A DNA stretch of 64,000 bases from positions 124,001-188,000 of the forward strand of contig BNBA01000002.1 of the NCBI GenBank assembly GCA_014654535.1, read 5' to 3'. A model generated the notes under the pieces. It was given only the letters and a program-made list of their open reading frames with translations. It did not search any database and had not been told where the DNA came from. Of the stretch, positions 1-9,306 are shown in pieces. Source of the DNA: Xanthomonas boreopolis (GTDB lineage Bacteria; Pseudomonadota; Gammaproteobacteria; Xanthomonadales; Xanthomonadaceae). A program made the position numbers and the translations under genes. Every line of letters begins with the position of its first letter. The first letter of the stretch is position 1.

Positions 1-497
1 GGCTGCGCAACGACGCGCGCAAGTCCACGCCGGTGCTGATGCTGACCGCGCGCGACACGCTGGACGACAAACTGACCGGCCTGGGCTTCGGCGCAGACGA
101 CTACCTGACCAAGCCGTTCGCGATCCAGGAGCTGGAAGCCCGGTTGCGGGCGCTGATCCGCCGCGAGCGCCGCCAGGTGGGCTCGGAGGTGCTGAAGGTC
201 GCCGACCTGGTGCTCGACCCGGTCAGCATGCGCGCCACCCGCGCCGGTACCGAACTGCAGCTTTCGCCGATCGGCCTGAAGCTGCTGACGATCCTGATGC
301 GGGAATCCCCGCGCGTGGTCAGCCGCCAGGAGATCGAGCGCGAGATCTGGGGCAACGGCCTGCCCGATTCGGACACCTTGCGCAGCCACCTGTACAACCT
401 GCGCAAGATCATCGACAAGCCGTTCGACCGCCCGCTGCTGCACACCGTGCAGAGCGCCGGCTACCGCATCGCCGACATCGCCCAGCCGATGGGCTGA
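1..497 (+). CDS. Response regulator, OmpR/PhoB family (5' end cut off)
   Basis: C-terminal part (about 164 residues) of an OmpR-type response regulator. The frame is open from base 3, so the gene starts before the window and the phospho-acceptor Asp is not visible. The remaining receiver domain shows the conserved Thr (MLTARD) and Lys (LTKPF), followed by a winged-helix DNA-binding domain ending SAGYRIA. The histidine kinase 130 bp downstream on the same strand is the expected partner. A perfect 28-bp palindrome and a consensus -10 box lie between them, so the kinase may also be transcribed separately. The signal and targets cannot be read from the sequence. Confidence 0.93.
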   Translation, partial: LRNDARKSTPVLMLTARDTLDDKLTGLGFGADDYLTKPFAIQELEARLRALIRRERRQVGSEVLKVADLVLDPVSMRATRAGTELQLSPIGLKLLTILMRESPRVVSRQEIEREIWGNGLPDSDTLRSHLYNLRKIIDKPFDRPLLHTVQSAGYRIADIAQPMG

Positions 498-530
498 CCT
501 GGCCCGGCCCCGCGCCGGCCCATCCCGACC

Positions 531-558
531 GCCATGCGGCGCCGCGGCGCCGCATGGC
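531..558. repeat. Perfect 28-bp palindrome between regulator and kinase genes
   Basis: Bases 531-544 are the exact reverse complement of 545-558 (GCCATGCGGCGCCG and its complement, no loop). It lies 33 bp after the response-regulator stop and 36 bp before a TATAAT box. There is no T-run after it, so it is not a canonical terminator. It could be a Rho-independent-like pause, an mRNA stabiliser or a dimer-binding operator. Confidence 0.6.
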
Positions 559-593
559 GGCTTCCGGCACAGGTGGGTGGGGAGGTCTCTTCC

Positions 594-599
594 TATAAT
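594..599 (+). promoter_or_regulatory. Consensus -10 box upstream of the histidine kinase
   Basis: TATAAT, an exact match to the -10 consensus, 27 bp before the preferred kinase start at 627. No convincing -35 hexamer is seen 16-18 bp upstream, so recognition may depend on an activator. The start would give a leader of only about 20 nt. Confidence 0.45.
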
Positions 600-626
600 C
601 CGGGCGCGCATCATCTGGACGCCGAA

Positions 627-1898
627 ATGCCCTACGGCTTGCCCCGGAAAATACGCATCGCGTTCATCGTGCAGACCGTGCTGGCGAGTCTGGCGATCGT
701 GGTGGGCGCCTGGCTGGTCACGATCGTCGTCAAGTACAGCCTGATCCGTACCGTGCTGGAGGACGAGGCGGCGCACTTCTGGCAGCTGTATCAATCCTCG
801 CCTGCGCAGCCGCCGCCCAACACCTCGTTCGTCCGCGGGTACCTGGTGCCCGCGGGCGAGTCGCGCCTGGTGCTGCCGGAGTACATGCGCCCGCTCGCGG
901 ACGGTTTCCACGAAATGGAACGGCAGAACGAGCTGGTGCTGGTGCAGAGCCGGCCGCAGGGGACGCTGTACCTGGCGTTCCTGCGCTCGCAGGCGCAGCA
1001 CCTCGCCTTCTGGTTCGGCGCGGTGCCGGTGCTGCTGATCCTGCTGGCGGTGTATGCGGTGTCGTGGCTGACGTACCGCATGTCCAAGCGCCTGGTCTCG
1101 CCGGTGAACTGGCTGGCGCGGCGCGTGGCGAACTGGGACCCGCGGCATCCGGACGCGAGCGACCTGGCGCCCGTGCACCTGCCGGCCGACCTGCAGGGTG
1201 AGACGCGGCAACTGGCGCTGGCGCTGCATTCGATGGCCACGCGCGTCGGCGAGCACATCGCGCGCGAACGCAACTTCACCCGCGATGCCAGCCACGAGCT
1301 GCGCACGCCGCTGACGGTGGTGCGGGTGGCCACCGACATGGCGATCTCGGAGGAAGGCGTGCCGCCGCGCGTGGAGCGCAGCCTGCGCCGGATCCAGCGC
1401 GCCGGGCGCGACATGGAGGCGGTGATCGACGCCTTCCTGATCCTGGCGCGCGAGGCGGAGGTCACGCCGCAGAGCGAGACGTTCGATGTCGCCGATCTCG
1501 TCGAGGAGGAGGCGGAGAGCGCCCGCGAGCTGCTCGGCGAGAAGCCGGTGCGCGTGGACGTGAGGCTGGTGCACGCGTTGCAGCTGCACGCGCCGCCGCG
1601 CGTGTTGCGGGTGGTGTTGAGCAATCTGCTGCGCAATGCCTGCGCCTATACCGACAACGGCAGCGTGGTGGTGGAGGTGCACGCGTACGGCATCGTGGTG
1701 CGCGACACGGGCATCGGCATGAGCGAGGAAGCGCGGGTGCGGGCGTTCGAGCCGTTCTTCCGGGGGGAGCCGGGCCGGCCGCAGGGGACGGGGCTGGGGC
1801 TCTCGATCGTGCGGCGGTTGTGCGATCGGTTCGGGTGGCGGGTGGAGCTCGAGAGCGAGCTTGGGGTGGGGACTACGTTTACGGTGCGGTTCGGGTAG
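627..1898 (+). CDS. Sensor histidine kinase
   Basis: Inner-membrane sensor kinase of 423 aa, partner of the upstream regulator. TM1 is about residues 10-35 and TM2 about 126-149, enclosing a periplasmic sensor domain of roughly 90 residues. HisKA follows with the phospho-acceptor H223 in SHELRTPLT. The HATPase_c domain has an N-box (NLLRNACAY), G1 (DTGIGM) and G2 (GTGLGLS), so it looks active. The frame is open further upstream to 534, but I prefer the ATG at 627. It places a basic stretch (PRKIR) directly before TM1, whereas the upstream extension is coded by the palindrome and promoter region. Confidence 0.9.
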   Translation: MPYGLPRKIRIAFIVQTVLASLAIVVGAWLVTIVVKYSLIRTVLEDEAAHFWQLYQSSPAQPPPNTSFVRGYLVPAGESRLVLPEYMRPLADGFHEMERQNELVLVQSRPQGTLYLAFLRSQAQHLAFWFGAVPVLLILLAVYAVSWLTYRMSKRLVSPVNWLARRVANWDPRHPDASDLAPVHLPADLQGETRQLALALHSMATRVGEHIARERNFTRDASHELRTPLTVVRVATDMAISEEGVPPRVERSLRRIQRAGRDMEAVIDAFLILAREAEVTPQSETFDVADLVEEEAESARELLGEKPVRVDVRLVHALQLHAPPRVLRVVLSNLLRNACAYTDNGSVVVEVHAYGIVVRDTGIGMSEEARVRAFEPFFRGEPGRPQGTGLGLSIVRRLCDRFGWRVELESELGVGTTFTVRFG

Positions 1899-2020
1899 TT
1901 GCCGGTCGGGGGAATCTTCTGCCGTCGTTCCCCGCGAAGGCAGGGCGAAGAACCGGCGTCCTTGGCGTTATCTGTCCGGCCCACGCAATCCCACGGTTCT
2001 GCTGAATCTCTCTATTCGTC

Positions 2021-2039
2021 ATCCCCGCGAAGGCGGGGG
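2021..2039. repeat. REP-like hairpin unit, copy 1
   Basis: GTCATCCCCGCGAAGGCGGG-type unit: arms CCCCGC and GCGGGG around a GAAG loop. A degenerate copy is at about 1928-1944 (CCCCGCGAAGGCAGGG). A further full copy follows at 2169-2188 and a variant at 27177-27198. Confidence 0.75.
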
Positions 2040-2168
2040 CGAAGGGCCGCTGCTTGCGAGCCACTGGCTCGCGCGGCACAGAGCGCCATCGGGCTATGCC
2101 CGATGGCCGAGGATCGAAGATCCAATGACTTTCGTCATCTGTCAGTTTCAAGAGATCTATCTACCGTC

Positions 2169-2188
2169 ATCCCCGCGAAGGCGGGGAT
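2169..2188. repeat. REP-like hairpin unit, copy 2
   Basis: Arms ATCCCCGC (2169-2176) and GCGGGGAT (2181-2188) around loop GAAG, preceded by CGTC and followed by CCAGGGA. This is the best-preserved member of this intergenic family in the window. Confidence 0.8.
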
Positions 2189-2252
2189 CCAGGGACGTTG
2201 CTTCTGGGGCTTTGGCAATAGCAACAAAGGCAGAAGCTTTCGCCTTTGGCGA

Positions 2253-2286
2253 GTTACTTTTCTTTGCTTGTGCAAAGAAAAGTAAC
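2253..2286. repeat. Perfect hairpin, 15-bp arms, 4-nt loop
   Basis: GTTACTTTTCTTTGC (2253-2267), loop TTGT, then its exact complement (2272-2286). The A+T-rich stem is very unlike its GC-rich surroundings. It could fold in RNA or DNA; role unknown. Confidence 0.85.
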
Positions 2287-2650
2287 CAAAAGAAGCGCTT
2301 CACAGCAGCCGAATGGCTGATCAAGCACACTCCGCCTGCGCGCCCGCAGCTTTGCTGCGGGTCCGCGGAGCCGGCGGGATTTTCGGACGCGACATCCTGT
2401 CGCGGCCGAAAACGACGCACTCGTCCGCTGCGCGGCCGAGTCCGGGGCATTCGCCGCGCGGCGAATGCCCGCCCGCCGGGGCGAAGCAGTGCTTCGCCTT
2501 TTTCCGGCGAGCCCATGCACGTCGCCCTTGGGGTTTTACCCGCCGTCTCCGCCGCTACGGAGGGGCCCGCGCCGCAGTGACATTCGTGGGCCGTGGAGGT
2601 TGGCGCGCCGCCGCGCGAGGAGGCGTTACCCAATCCAAAGCAAAATCACG

Positions 2651-2683
<33 letters not shown>

Positions 2684-2698
2684 CTATTTCTGCGGGCT

Positions 2699-3397
2699 TT
2701 ACTTGCGCGTCAATTCCGGGGCCACCGCGTCGCGCCAGATCTCGTAGCCGGCGCGGGTCATGTGCAGTTGGTCCTCGCGGAACAGTTCGGGGCGCGGTTT
2801 GCCCGAGGCGTCGAGCATGCGGCTGTAGACGTCGATGAAGTCCACTTTCGGGAAGCGCGAGGCGGCGTGCCGGATCATGCGGTTGGCCTCGGCCATCTGC
2901 GGCATCAGTTGCGCGCGCGAGGGGCTGGGCTTGATCGAGATGTAGGCGATGCGGGTGTCCGGCAGGTCCTTGCGCACGCGCTGGACGAAGGCGACGAAGT
3001 CGTCGCGCACCTGCGCGGGGCTGCGCCCGGCGGCGAGGTCGTTGTCGCCGGCGTAGAACACGATCAGGCGGGGCGCGTACGGCACGACGATGCGGTCGGC
3101 GTACCAGGTGCTGTCGCGTACCTCCGAGCCGCCGAAGCCGCGGTTGATCACCGGCTGGCCCGGGAAGTCGGTGGCCAGCGTGTCCCAGAAGCGGATCGAG
3201 GAACTGCCGACGAACAGGACGCCGTGCTGGGGCGGCGGTTGCACGGCGTCGGCCGCCGCGAACTTTCGCATGTCCTCTTCCCAGGCGGCATTGGATACCT
3301 GTTCGGGGATCTTCGGCGCGGGACGGTCGAGGGCATGGGCCTGGGCACCGAGCAGGGCGAGGACGAGCAGGGTTGAGCGGACGATGCGGTGTTTCAC
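2699..3397 (-). CDS. Exported SGNH/GDSL-family hydrolase
   Basis: Secreted or periplasmic esterase/lipase-like hydrolase of 232 aa. A signal peptide (RSTLLVLALLGAQAHA) is followed by the SGNH blocks: the nucleophile block reads GSSS instead of GDS (residues 64-67), block III is FYAGDNDL, and the catalytic Asp-His block is DQLHMT near the C-terminus. I chose the GTG at 3397, preceded by AGGATC, because it puts positive charges directly before the hydrophobic core; an ATG at 3430 would add 11 residues. The substrate is unknown. It is transcribed alone, divergently from dgkA. Confidence 0.87.
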   Translation of the reverse strand: MKHRIVRSTLLVLALLGAQAHALDRPAPKIPEQVSNAAWEEDMRKFAAADAVQPPPQHGVLFVGSSSIRFWDTLATDFPGQPVINRGFGGSEVRDSTWYADRIVVPYAPRLIVFYAGDNDLAAGRSPAQVRDDFVAFVQRVRKDLPDTRIAYISIKPSPSRAQLMPQMAEANRMIRHAASRFPKVDFIDVYSRMLDASGKPRPELFREDQLHMTRAGYEIWRDAVAPELTRK

Positions 3398-3588
3398 GGG
3401 CGATCCTGATGCATGGAACCAGGGGCGCATGGTGCGTCACCGGGCCGGACGCGGGCAAACGGCCGGGCCGGCGGGGCGGCCGGAACGGCGGATGTGGCAG
3501 AATTACGGGTTCATCATCCTTGTCCTTGCGCCGATGACCGTCCGCCGTCGCCCGTTGCGCCTTCGCCGAATCCCGGGACGCCGCTGAG

Positions 3589-3969
3589 ATGGCCGACCAG
3601 TCCGGCCATCTCCCGCGCGGGCCCAGGCGCATCCTCAAGGCGGCCGTCTGGTCGTTCCAGGGCCTGCGCGCGGCCTGGCTGCACGAGTCCTCGTTCCGGC
3701 TGGAGGTCTACCTGTCGGTCGTGCTGGTACCGCTGGCGCTGTGGCTGGGCCAGACGCCGGTCGAGCGCGTGCTGATGATCGGCTCGCTGCTGCTGGTGCT
3801 GGCGATGGAACTGGCCAATTCGGCGATCGAGGCGGTGATCGAGCGCTACGGCCCGGAGCACCATGAACTGGCCGGGCGGGCCAAGGACATGGGGTCGGCC
3901 GCGGTGTTCGTGCTGATGGTGAACGTGCTGGTGTGCTGGGGCCTGGTCCTGGCCCCGCGCTATCTCTGA
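3589..3969 (+). CDS. dgkA: Diacylglycerol kinase
   Basis: Small inner-membrane enzyme that phosphorylates diacylglycerol to phosphatidic acid, recycling lipid left from envelope glycan synthesis. It has 126 aa (family usually about 120) with three predicted membrane helices. The family active-site stretch MELANSAIEAVIER is present, with its catalytic Glu. The N-terminal amphipathic part (ILKAAVWSFQGLRAAW) also matches the family. The TerC-family gene starts 30 bp downstream on the same strand and may be co-transcribed. Confidence 0.95.
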   Translation: MADQSGHLPRGPRRILKAAVWSFQGLRAAWLHESSFRLEVYLSVVLVPLALWLGQTPVERVLMIGSLLLVLAMELANSAIEAVIERYGPEHHELAGRAKDMGSAAVFVLMVNVLVCWGLVLAPRYL

Positions 3970-3998
3970 CATCCCCTCCACATTCGAAGGTTTCCCCC

Positions 3999-4748
3999 AT
4001 GTTGCTTGAGTTGCTGACCGATCCCAATGCCTGGCTGACGCTGGTGACGCTCAGTGCGCTGGAAATCGTGCTGGGCATCGACAATCTGGTGTTCATCTCG
4101 ATCGCGGTCAGCAAGCTGCCGGAAGCGCGCCGCCCGTTCGCCCGCCGCCTGGGCATCGCGGTGGCCTGCATCACCCGCATCGTGCTGCTGGTCTCGCTGG
4201 CCTATCTGGCGCACATGCAGGCCGATCTGTTCAGCGTCGCCGGCATGGGCATCTCGATACGCGACCTGGTGCTGATCATCGGCGGCCTGTTCCTGCTGGT
4301 GAAGGGCGGCAAGGAGATCCGCGAGCTGATCACCGGCGGCGAGGACAGCGACCCGACCACCAGCAAGGCGACCGGCGTGTTCGGGCTGGTGATCCTGCAG
4401 ATCGCGATCATCGACATCGTGTTCTCGCTGGACTCGGTGATCACCGCGGTCGGCATCGCCGAGCACATCCCGGTCATGGTCGGCGCGATCCTGCTGTCGG
4501 TGGCGGTGATGCTGCTGGCCGCCAACCCGCTGGGCCGCTTCATCGACGCCAATCCGACCGTGAAGATGCTGGCGCTCGCCTTCATCCTGATGATCGGCGC
4601 GGTGCTGGTCCTGGACGGCCTGGAAGTGCACGTGCCCAAGCCGTACATCTACGCGGCGATGGGGTTCTCGGTGCTGGTGGAGTGGCTGAACCTGCTGATG
4701 CGCCGCCGCGCGGTGGCGCACCACGTGCCCGGCGCCGGCAACTGGTGA
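3999..4748 (+). CDS. TerC-family membrane protein, YgdQ-like
   Basis: Polytopic inner-membrane protein of 249 aa, predicted seven helices. Two acidic membrane motifs typical of TerC/UPF0053 proteins are present: LGIDNLVF near residue 27 and FSLDSVITA near residue 145. The length and the ending (HVPKPYIYAAMGFSVLVE) fit the E. coli YgdQ type. TerC relatives are linked to metal-ion efflux, notably manganese; the substrate here is inference only. Start at 3999 is supported by GAAGG 8 bp upstream. Confidence 0.85.
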   Translation: MLLELLTDPNAWLTLVTLSALEIVLGIDNLVFISIAVSKLPEARRPFARRLGIAVACITRIVLLVSLAYLAHMQADLFSVAGMGISIRDLVLIIGGLFLLVKGGKEIRELITGGEDSDPTTSKATGVFGLVILQIAIIDIVFSLDSVITAVGIAEHIPVMVGAILLSVAVMLLAANPLGRFIDANPTVKMLALAFILMIGAVLVLDGLEVHVPKPYIYAAMGFSVLVEWLNLLMRRRAVAHHVPGAGNW

Positions 4749-4866
4749 CCGCGCAGGGGGGGGGCGGCCGCCCGCCGGTCCGGGACCCCGCCCCGCCGGC
4801 CCTGCATGCCACGCATGCGGGGTTCATGGCATGCTGGATGCCCCTAGAACGCACCGGAGTCGTGCC

Positions 4867-5496
4867 ATGCGCCTGTTGATCCGTTCGTTGCTGCTGTGGG
4901 TGGTCGTCGCCTCGCTGGCGGGATGCGGCTACAACACGATCCAGCAGAAGGACGAGGCGGTGAAGGCCGGTTGGTCGGAGGTGCTCAACCAGTACCAGCG
5001 CCGCTACGACCTGATCCCGAACCTGGTCAATACGGTCAAGGGCTACGCGCAGCACGAGCAGCAGGTGCTGACCCAGGTCACCGAGGCGCGCTCGCGGGTC
5101 GGGCAGATCCAGGTCAACGCCGAGGACGCGCAGTCGCTGCAACAGTTCCAGCAGGCCCAGGGCGAGCTCGGCAGCGCGCTGCAGCGCCTGCTGGTGGTCA
5201 GCGAGAACTATCCCCAGCTCAAGGCCGACCAGTCCTTCCGCGACCTGCAGGCGCAGCTGGAGGGCACCGAGAACCGCATCACCGTGGCGCGCGGCCGCTA
5301 CATCCAGTCGGTGCAGGACTACAACACCTACATCCGCCAGTTCCCGCAGGTGATCACCGCCAAGATCACCGGGGCCAAGGAGAAGCCCAATTTCAGCGTG
5401 GCCAACGAGGCCGAGGTCTCGCGCGCGCCGACGGTGGACTTCGGCGGCCCGCAGCCGCAGCAGGCCCCGCAACAGGCACCCACGCCGGGCCACTGA
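4867..5496 (+). CDS. LemA-family lipoprotein
   Basis: Envelope lipoprotein of 209 aa. The signal sequence ends in lipobox LAGC (Cys20), followed by the LemA helical-bundle domain with conserved YDLIPNLVNTVKGY near residue 55. The C-terminus is Gln/Pro-rich. The start at 4867 fits the lipoprotein signal. Two TPM-domain genes follow at 13 bp and with overlapping codons, so the three form an operon. LemA and TPM proteins commonly occur together, but their joint function is not established. Confidence 0.92.
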   Translation: MRLLIRSLLLWVVVASLAGCGYNTIQQKDEAVKAGWSEVLNQYQRRYDLIPNLVNTVKGYAQHEQQVLTQVTEARSRVGQIQVNAEDAQSLQQFQQAQGELGSALQRLLVVSENYPQLKADQSFRDLQAQLEGTENRITVARGRYIQSVQDYNTYIRQFPQVITAKITGAKEKPNFSVANEAEVSRAPTVDFGGPQPQQAPQQAPTPGH

Positions 5497-5509
5497 GGCG
5501 GCCGTCCCC

Positions 5510-6409
5510 GTGACGCCTGTCCTGCGGCGATGCATGGCGGCGCTGGCGCTCTGGCTGGCGCTGCTGGCGCCGGCCTGGCCGCAGCAACTCGCGGCGATCC
5601 CGGCGCTCGACTCGCCGGTGGTCGACCAGACCGGCACGCTCGACGCCGCGCAGAGGCAGCAGCTCGAGCAGCAGGCGTTGGCCTTGCAGCGGCAGAAGGG
5701 CAGCCAGCTGCAGGTGCTGATCGTGTCCAGCACCCAGCCCGAGACCATCGAGGAATACACCCAGCGCGTGTTCGACGCATGGAAGCTGGGGCGCAAGGGC
5801 GTGGACGACGGCGTGCTGCTGGTGGTCGCCAAGGACGACCGGCGGGTGCGCATCCAGCCCGGCTACGGGCTGGAGGGCGCGATCCCCGACGCGATCGCCA
5901 ACCGCATCATCCAGGAGTACCTGGTCCCGCGTTTCCGCCAGGGCGACTACGCCGGCGGCGTTCAGGAAGCGAGCGGCGTGCTGGTCAAGCTGATCGAGGG
6001 CGAGCCGCTGCCGGCACCGGTCAGCGGCCACGACGACGCCCGCCGCGGCGGAGGCGGCGCCGGCTGGCTCGTGGCCCTGTTCGTGGGCTTCGTCGTCGCC
6101 AGCATCGCGCGCGGGGCCTTCGGCTGGGCGCCGCGGCCGGTGCGGGCGCTGCTCAGCGGCGGCGCGGCCGGGCTGGCGGCGCTGTGGTTCACCTCGTTGT
6201 TCCTCGCCAGCGGAGCGGCGGCGCTGGTCGGATTCCTGGTCGGGCTGGTATCCGGCTCGCCCGGCAGCTTCGTCCGCCATGGCGGCTGGGGTGGCGGGGG
6301 CGGCTTCGGTGGCGGTGGTTTCGGCGGTGGAGGCGGCTTCGGCGGCGGTGGCGGCTGGGGCGGGGGTGGCGGTTCGTCGGGAGGCGGCGGCGCCTCGGGG
6401 AGCTGGTGA
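5510..6409 (+). CDS. TPM-domain membrane protein, YgcG-like
   Basis: 299-aa membrane-anchored protein. A signal peptide (residues 1-23) precedes a periplasmic TPM domain (about 35-160; VVDQTGTLD, GVLLVVAKDDRRVRIQPGYG). Transmembrane segments follow around 180-240, then an extreme Gly-rich tail from about residue 245 to the end. Start is GTG at 5510. Its stop overlaps the ATG of the next gene (TGATG), indicating translational coupling. The function of TPM proteins is poorly known; phosphatase activity has been proposed for plant relatives only. Confidence 0.88.
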   Translation: MTPVLRRCMAALALWLALLAPAWPQQLAAIPALDSPVVDQTGTLDAAQRQQLEQQALALQRQKGSQLQVLIVSSTQPETIEEYTQRVFDAWKLGRKGVDDGVLLVVAKDDRRVRIQPGYGLEGAIPDAIANRIIQEYLVPRFRQGDYAGGVQEASGVLVKLIEGEPLPAPVSGHDDARRGGGGAGWLVALFVGFVVASIARGAFGWAPRPVRALLSGGAAGLAALWFTSLFLASGAAALVGFLVGLVSGSPGSFVRHGGWGGGGGFGGGGFGGGGGFGGGGGWGGGGGSSGGGGASGSW

Positions 6410-6900
6410 TGCGACTGTTGCGGCACCTGTTCGCGCCCTCGGCACAACGCCTGTTCCCGCCTGCGCGGCTGGATGCGATCGCCGCGGCCATCGAGGCCTG
6501 CGAGCGGGCGCATCGCGGCGAGATCATGTTCGCGGTCGAATCGGACCTGCCGATCGCGGCGGTCCTGCGTGGCATGCCGCCGCGCGCGCGCGCCGAGCAT
6601 GCGTTCGCGCAGCTGCGGACCTGGGATACCCACGCCAACAACGGGGTGCTGATCTATCTGCTGCTGGCCGACCATGCGATCGAGATCGTGGCCGACCGGG
6701 GATTGCGCGGGAAGGTGAGCGAGGCGCAGTGGCGCGAGGTCTGCAGGCGCATCGAGGAAGGCCTGCGCGCCGGCGAGGCCGAGGTGGCGGTGATCGGCGG
6801 CATCCGTGCGGTATCGGACTTGCTGGCCCTGCATTTCCCGCGCAGCGGCGACGAGCAGGACGAGGACGAGTTGCCCAATCGACCGCAGCTGCTGGGGTGA
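6409..6900 (+). CDS. Short TPM-domain protein
   Basis: 163-aa protein with a TPM domain but no signal peptide and no clear membrane helix, so probably cytoplasmic or peripheral. Visible motifs are GEIMFAVESDLP, NNGVLIYLLLADHAIEIVADRG and an acidic C-terminal tail (DEQDEDE). It is coupled to the preceding TPM gene by a one-base stop/start overlap. The arrangement lemA-TPM-TPM recurs in many Proteobacteria. Function unknown. Confidence 0.85.
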   Translation: MRLLRHLFAPSAQRLFPPARLDAIAAAIEACERAHRGEIMFAVESDLPIAAVLRGMPPRARAEHAFAQLRTWDTHANNGVLIYLLLADHAIEIVADRGLRGKVSEAQWREVCRRIEEGLRAGEAEVAVIGGIRAVSDLLALHFPRSGDEQDEDELPNRPQLLG

Positions 6901-7048
6901 TCGCGGCGCCGCGGCAACCGCAGGCACGCGCCATCGCGGCTCGCGCCACTCCCGGCACCGTTCCCGGCAGCCGGTGAAGGCCGGTACAGCCCCGCGGGCG
7001 GCTTAGCTGGCAAAATGGCGGCCTCGCTTTGGCCGGGTTCCGCCGCGC

Positions 7049-7954
7049 ATGACCTATCTCCACGACATCGACCCGATCGCCTTCTCGCTGGGACCGGTGC
7101 AGGTGCACTGGTACGGGCTGATGTACCTGCTGGGCTTCCTCGCCGCATGGTGGCTGGGTCGCCTGCGCATCCGCGCCGGCCGGCTGCCGGGCGTGGACGC
7201 GAACGGGTTCTCCGACCTGCTGTTCTACGCGATGCTCGGCGTCGTGCTGGGCGGGCGCATCGGCTACATGCTGTTCTACGCGTTCGGCGCGCTGGTGCAG
7301 AACCCGCTGGTCCTGTTCAAGGTGTGGGAAGGCGGCATGAGCTTCCACGGCGGCCTGCTCGGCGTGCTGGTCGCCGTGGCCTGGTGGGCGCGCAAGCATC
7401 GCCTGCACATCTTCGACGTGGTCGACTTCATCGCGCCGCTGGTGCCGCTGGGGCTGGGCTTCGGCCGGCTCGGCAACTTCATCGGCGGCGAGTTGTGGGG
7501 CAAGTTCACCCAGGCCGGATGGGGCGTGATCTTCCCGCATGCGCCGCTGAGCGACATACCGGCCGGCCAGCCGGCGATGGAGCAGTTGATGAGCGCCGCG
7601 CAGATCCAGCAGCAGTACGCCGCGGGCCTGCTCGACCGCTACGCGCGCCACCCCTCGCAGCTGTACGAGGCGGCGCTGGAAGGACTGGTGATGTTCGCGG
7701 CGATCTGGCTGTTCTCGCTGAAGCCGCGCGCGCGCTATGCCGTATCCGGCCTGTTCGCGCTGCTGTACGGCGTGTTCCGCTTCACGGTCGAGTTCGTGCG
7801 CATGCCGGACAACGGCGTCTACGTCGCGTTCGGCTGGCTGACGCGCGGCCAGATCCTGAGCCTGCCGCTGATCGCGGTGGGGCTGTTCCTGCTGTGGCTG
7901 TCGCGCCGCGCGCCGGTGCTGCAGCCCGTGCCCGCCGCGGAGGCCGCCAAGTGA
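7049..7954 (+). CDS. lgt: Prolipoprotein diacylglyceryl transferase
   Basis: Inner-membrane enzyme moving diacylglycerol from phosphatidylglycerol to the lipobox Cys of prolipoproteins. 301 aa with seven predicted helices. The Lgt signature [13 protein letters not shown] and the SFHGGLLG motif (essential His) are present. The last bases overlap the GTG of thyA by 4 bp. Substrates in this window include the LemA and DUF192 lipoproteins. Confidence 0.97.
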   Translation: MTYLHDIDPIAFSLGPVQVHWYGLMYLLGFLAAWWLGRLRIRAGRLPGVDANGFSDLLFYAMLGVVLGGRIGYMLFYAFGALVQNPLVLFKVWEGGMSFHGGLLGVLVAVAWWARKHRLHIFDVVDFIAPLVPLGLGFGRLGNFIGGELWGKFTQAGWGVIFPHAPLSDIPAGQPAMEQLMSAAQIQQQYAAGLLDRYARHPSQLYEAALEGLVMFAAIWLFSLKPRARYAVSGLFALLYGVFRFTVEFVRMPDNGVYVAFGWLTRGQILSLPLIAVGLFLLWLSRRAPVLQPVPAAEAAK

Positions 7955-8745
7955 AGCAATACCTCGACCTGCTGCGGCACGTGCTGGAGCACGGCACGGA
8001 GAAATCCGACCGCACCGGCACCGGCACGCGCAGCGTGTTCGGCTGGCAGATGCGCTTCGACCTGGAAGAAGGCTTCCCGCTGGTCACCACCAAGAAGCTG
8101 CACCTGCGCTCGATCATCCACGAGCTGCTGTGGTTCCTGAAGGGCGATACCAACATCGCCTACCTCAAGGAGAACAAGGTCAGCATCTGGGACGAGTGGG
8201 CCGACGCCAACGGCGACCTCGGCCCGGTCTACGGCAAGCAATGGCGCAGCTGGGCCACGCCCGAGGGCGGGGAGATCGACCAGATGCGCTGGGTGGTGGA
8301 GGAAATCAAGCGCAACCCGGATTCGCGCCGGCTGGTGGTCAGCGCCTGGAACGTGGCCGACCTGCCCAAGATGGCGCTGATGCCGTGCCACAACCTGTTC
8401 CAGTTCTACGTGGCCGATGGCAAGTTGAGTTGCCAGCTCTACCAGCGCAGCGGCGACATCTTCCTCGGCGTGCCGTTCAACATCGCCAGCTATGCGCTGC
8501 TCACGCACCTGGTGGCGCAGGCGACCGGGCTGCGCGCCGGCGACTTCGTGCACACGCTGGGCGACGCGCACCTGTATTCGAACCACTTCGAGCAGGCGCG
8601 CGAGCAGCTGTCGCGCGCGCCGCGGCCGCTGCCGAAGCTGCGGCTCAACCCGGCGGTGAGCGACCTGTTCGCCTTCGGGTTCGACGACATCGCGATCGAG
8701 GGCTACGACCCGCACCCGGCGATCAAGGCGCCGGTGGCGGTATGA
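7951..8745 (+). CDS. thyA: Thymidylate synthase
   Basis: Converts dUMP to dTMP using methylene-tetrahydrofolate. At 264 aa it matches E. coli ThyA in length, and the catalytic Cys in [10 protein letters not shown] falls at residue 146, the same number as in E. coli. RTGTGT and the C-terminal PVAV are also present. Start is GTG inside the lgt stop (GTGA). The stop overlaps the folA start (ATGA), which ties dTMP synthesis to regeneration of tetrahydrofolate. Confidence 0.98.
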   Translation: MKQYLDLLRHVLEHGTEKSDRTGTGTRSVFGWQMRFDLEEGFPLVTTKKLHLRSIIHELLWFLKGDTNIAYLKENKVSIWDEWADANGDLGPVYGKQWRSWATPEGGEIDQMRWVVEEIKRNPDSRRLVVSAWNVADLPKMALMPCHNLFQFYVADGKLSCQLYQRSGDIFLGVPFNIASYALLTHLVAQATGLRAGDFVHTLGDAHLYSNHFEQAREQLSRAPRPLPKLRLNPAVSDLFAFGFDDIAIEGYDPHPAIKAPVAV

Positions 8746-9299
8746 GGGGAAGCGGGGACCCGGAGAGCGCCGATCGGGAAGGCCCCGCGGCTGCTCTTCC
8801 CGCGCCCCGGCTTTCCCTGATCGCCGCACTCGATCGCCGCAACGCCATCGGCCGCGACAACGCGATGCCCTGGCACCTGCCGGACGATTTCCGGCACTTC
8901 AAGGCGCGCACGCTCGGCAAGCCGATCCTGATGGGCCGCAAGACCGCAGAGTCGCTCGGGCGCGCGCTGCCGGGGCGCTCGAACCTGGTGCTGACCCGTT
9001 CCGGCCGGGTGCCGTTCGACGGCATGCAGGCGGTGGCCACGCTGGAAGAGGCCATCGCCCGCGCGCAAAAGGCCGGTGCCGGGGAGCTGTGCGTGATCGG
9101 CGGCGGCGAGGTGTACCAGCTGGCGCTGCCGCGCGCGGACATGCTCTACCTGACCCATGTCGCGGCCGAGGTCGAAGGCGCCGATGCGTTCTTCCCCGCC
9201 ATCGATGCGGCGGAGTGGGAGCCGGTGGCGCGCGAACGCCACCCCGCCGATGCGAGGCACGCGTTCGCGTTCGACTTCGTCGACTACCGCCGCCGCTGA
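8742..9299 (+). CDS. folA: Dihydrofolate reductase
   Basis: Reduces dihydrofolate produced by ThyA. 185 aa, with the conserved core [14 protein letters not shown], the active-site MPWHLPDDF (acidic substrate-binding residue) and the NADPH-binding VIGGGEVY. The ATG at 8742 overlaps the thyA stop and gives about 22 residues before the usual N-terminal strand. No closer in-frame start is available, so the extension is probably real. Convergent with apaH, 7 bp away. Confidence 0.96.
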   Translation: MRGSGDPESADREGPAAALPAPRLSLIAALDRRNAIGRDNAMPWHLPDDFRHFKARTLGKPILMGRKTAESLGRALPGRSNLVLTRSGRVPFDGMQAVATLEEAIARAQKAGAGELCVIGGGEVYQLALPRADMLYLTHVAAEVEGADAFFPAIDAAEWEPVARERHPADARHAFAFDFVDYRRR

Positions 9300-9306
9300 G
9301 CGCGGC

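Noticed and set aside
1861-2580. Several 90-240 codon frames in the 1.9-2.7 kb spacer
   Set aside because: They are made from dispersed hairpin repeats and overlap one another on both strands; none has a supported start or domain.
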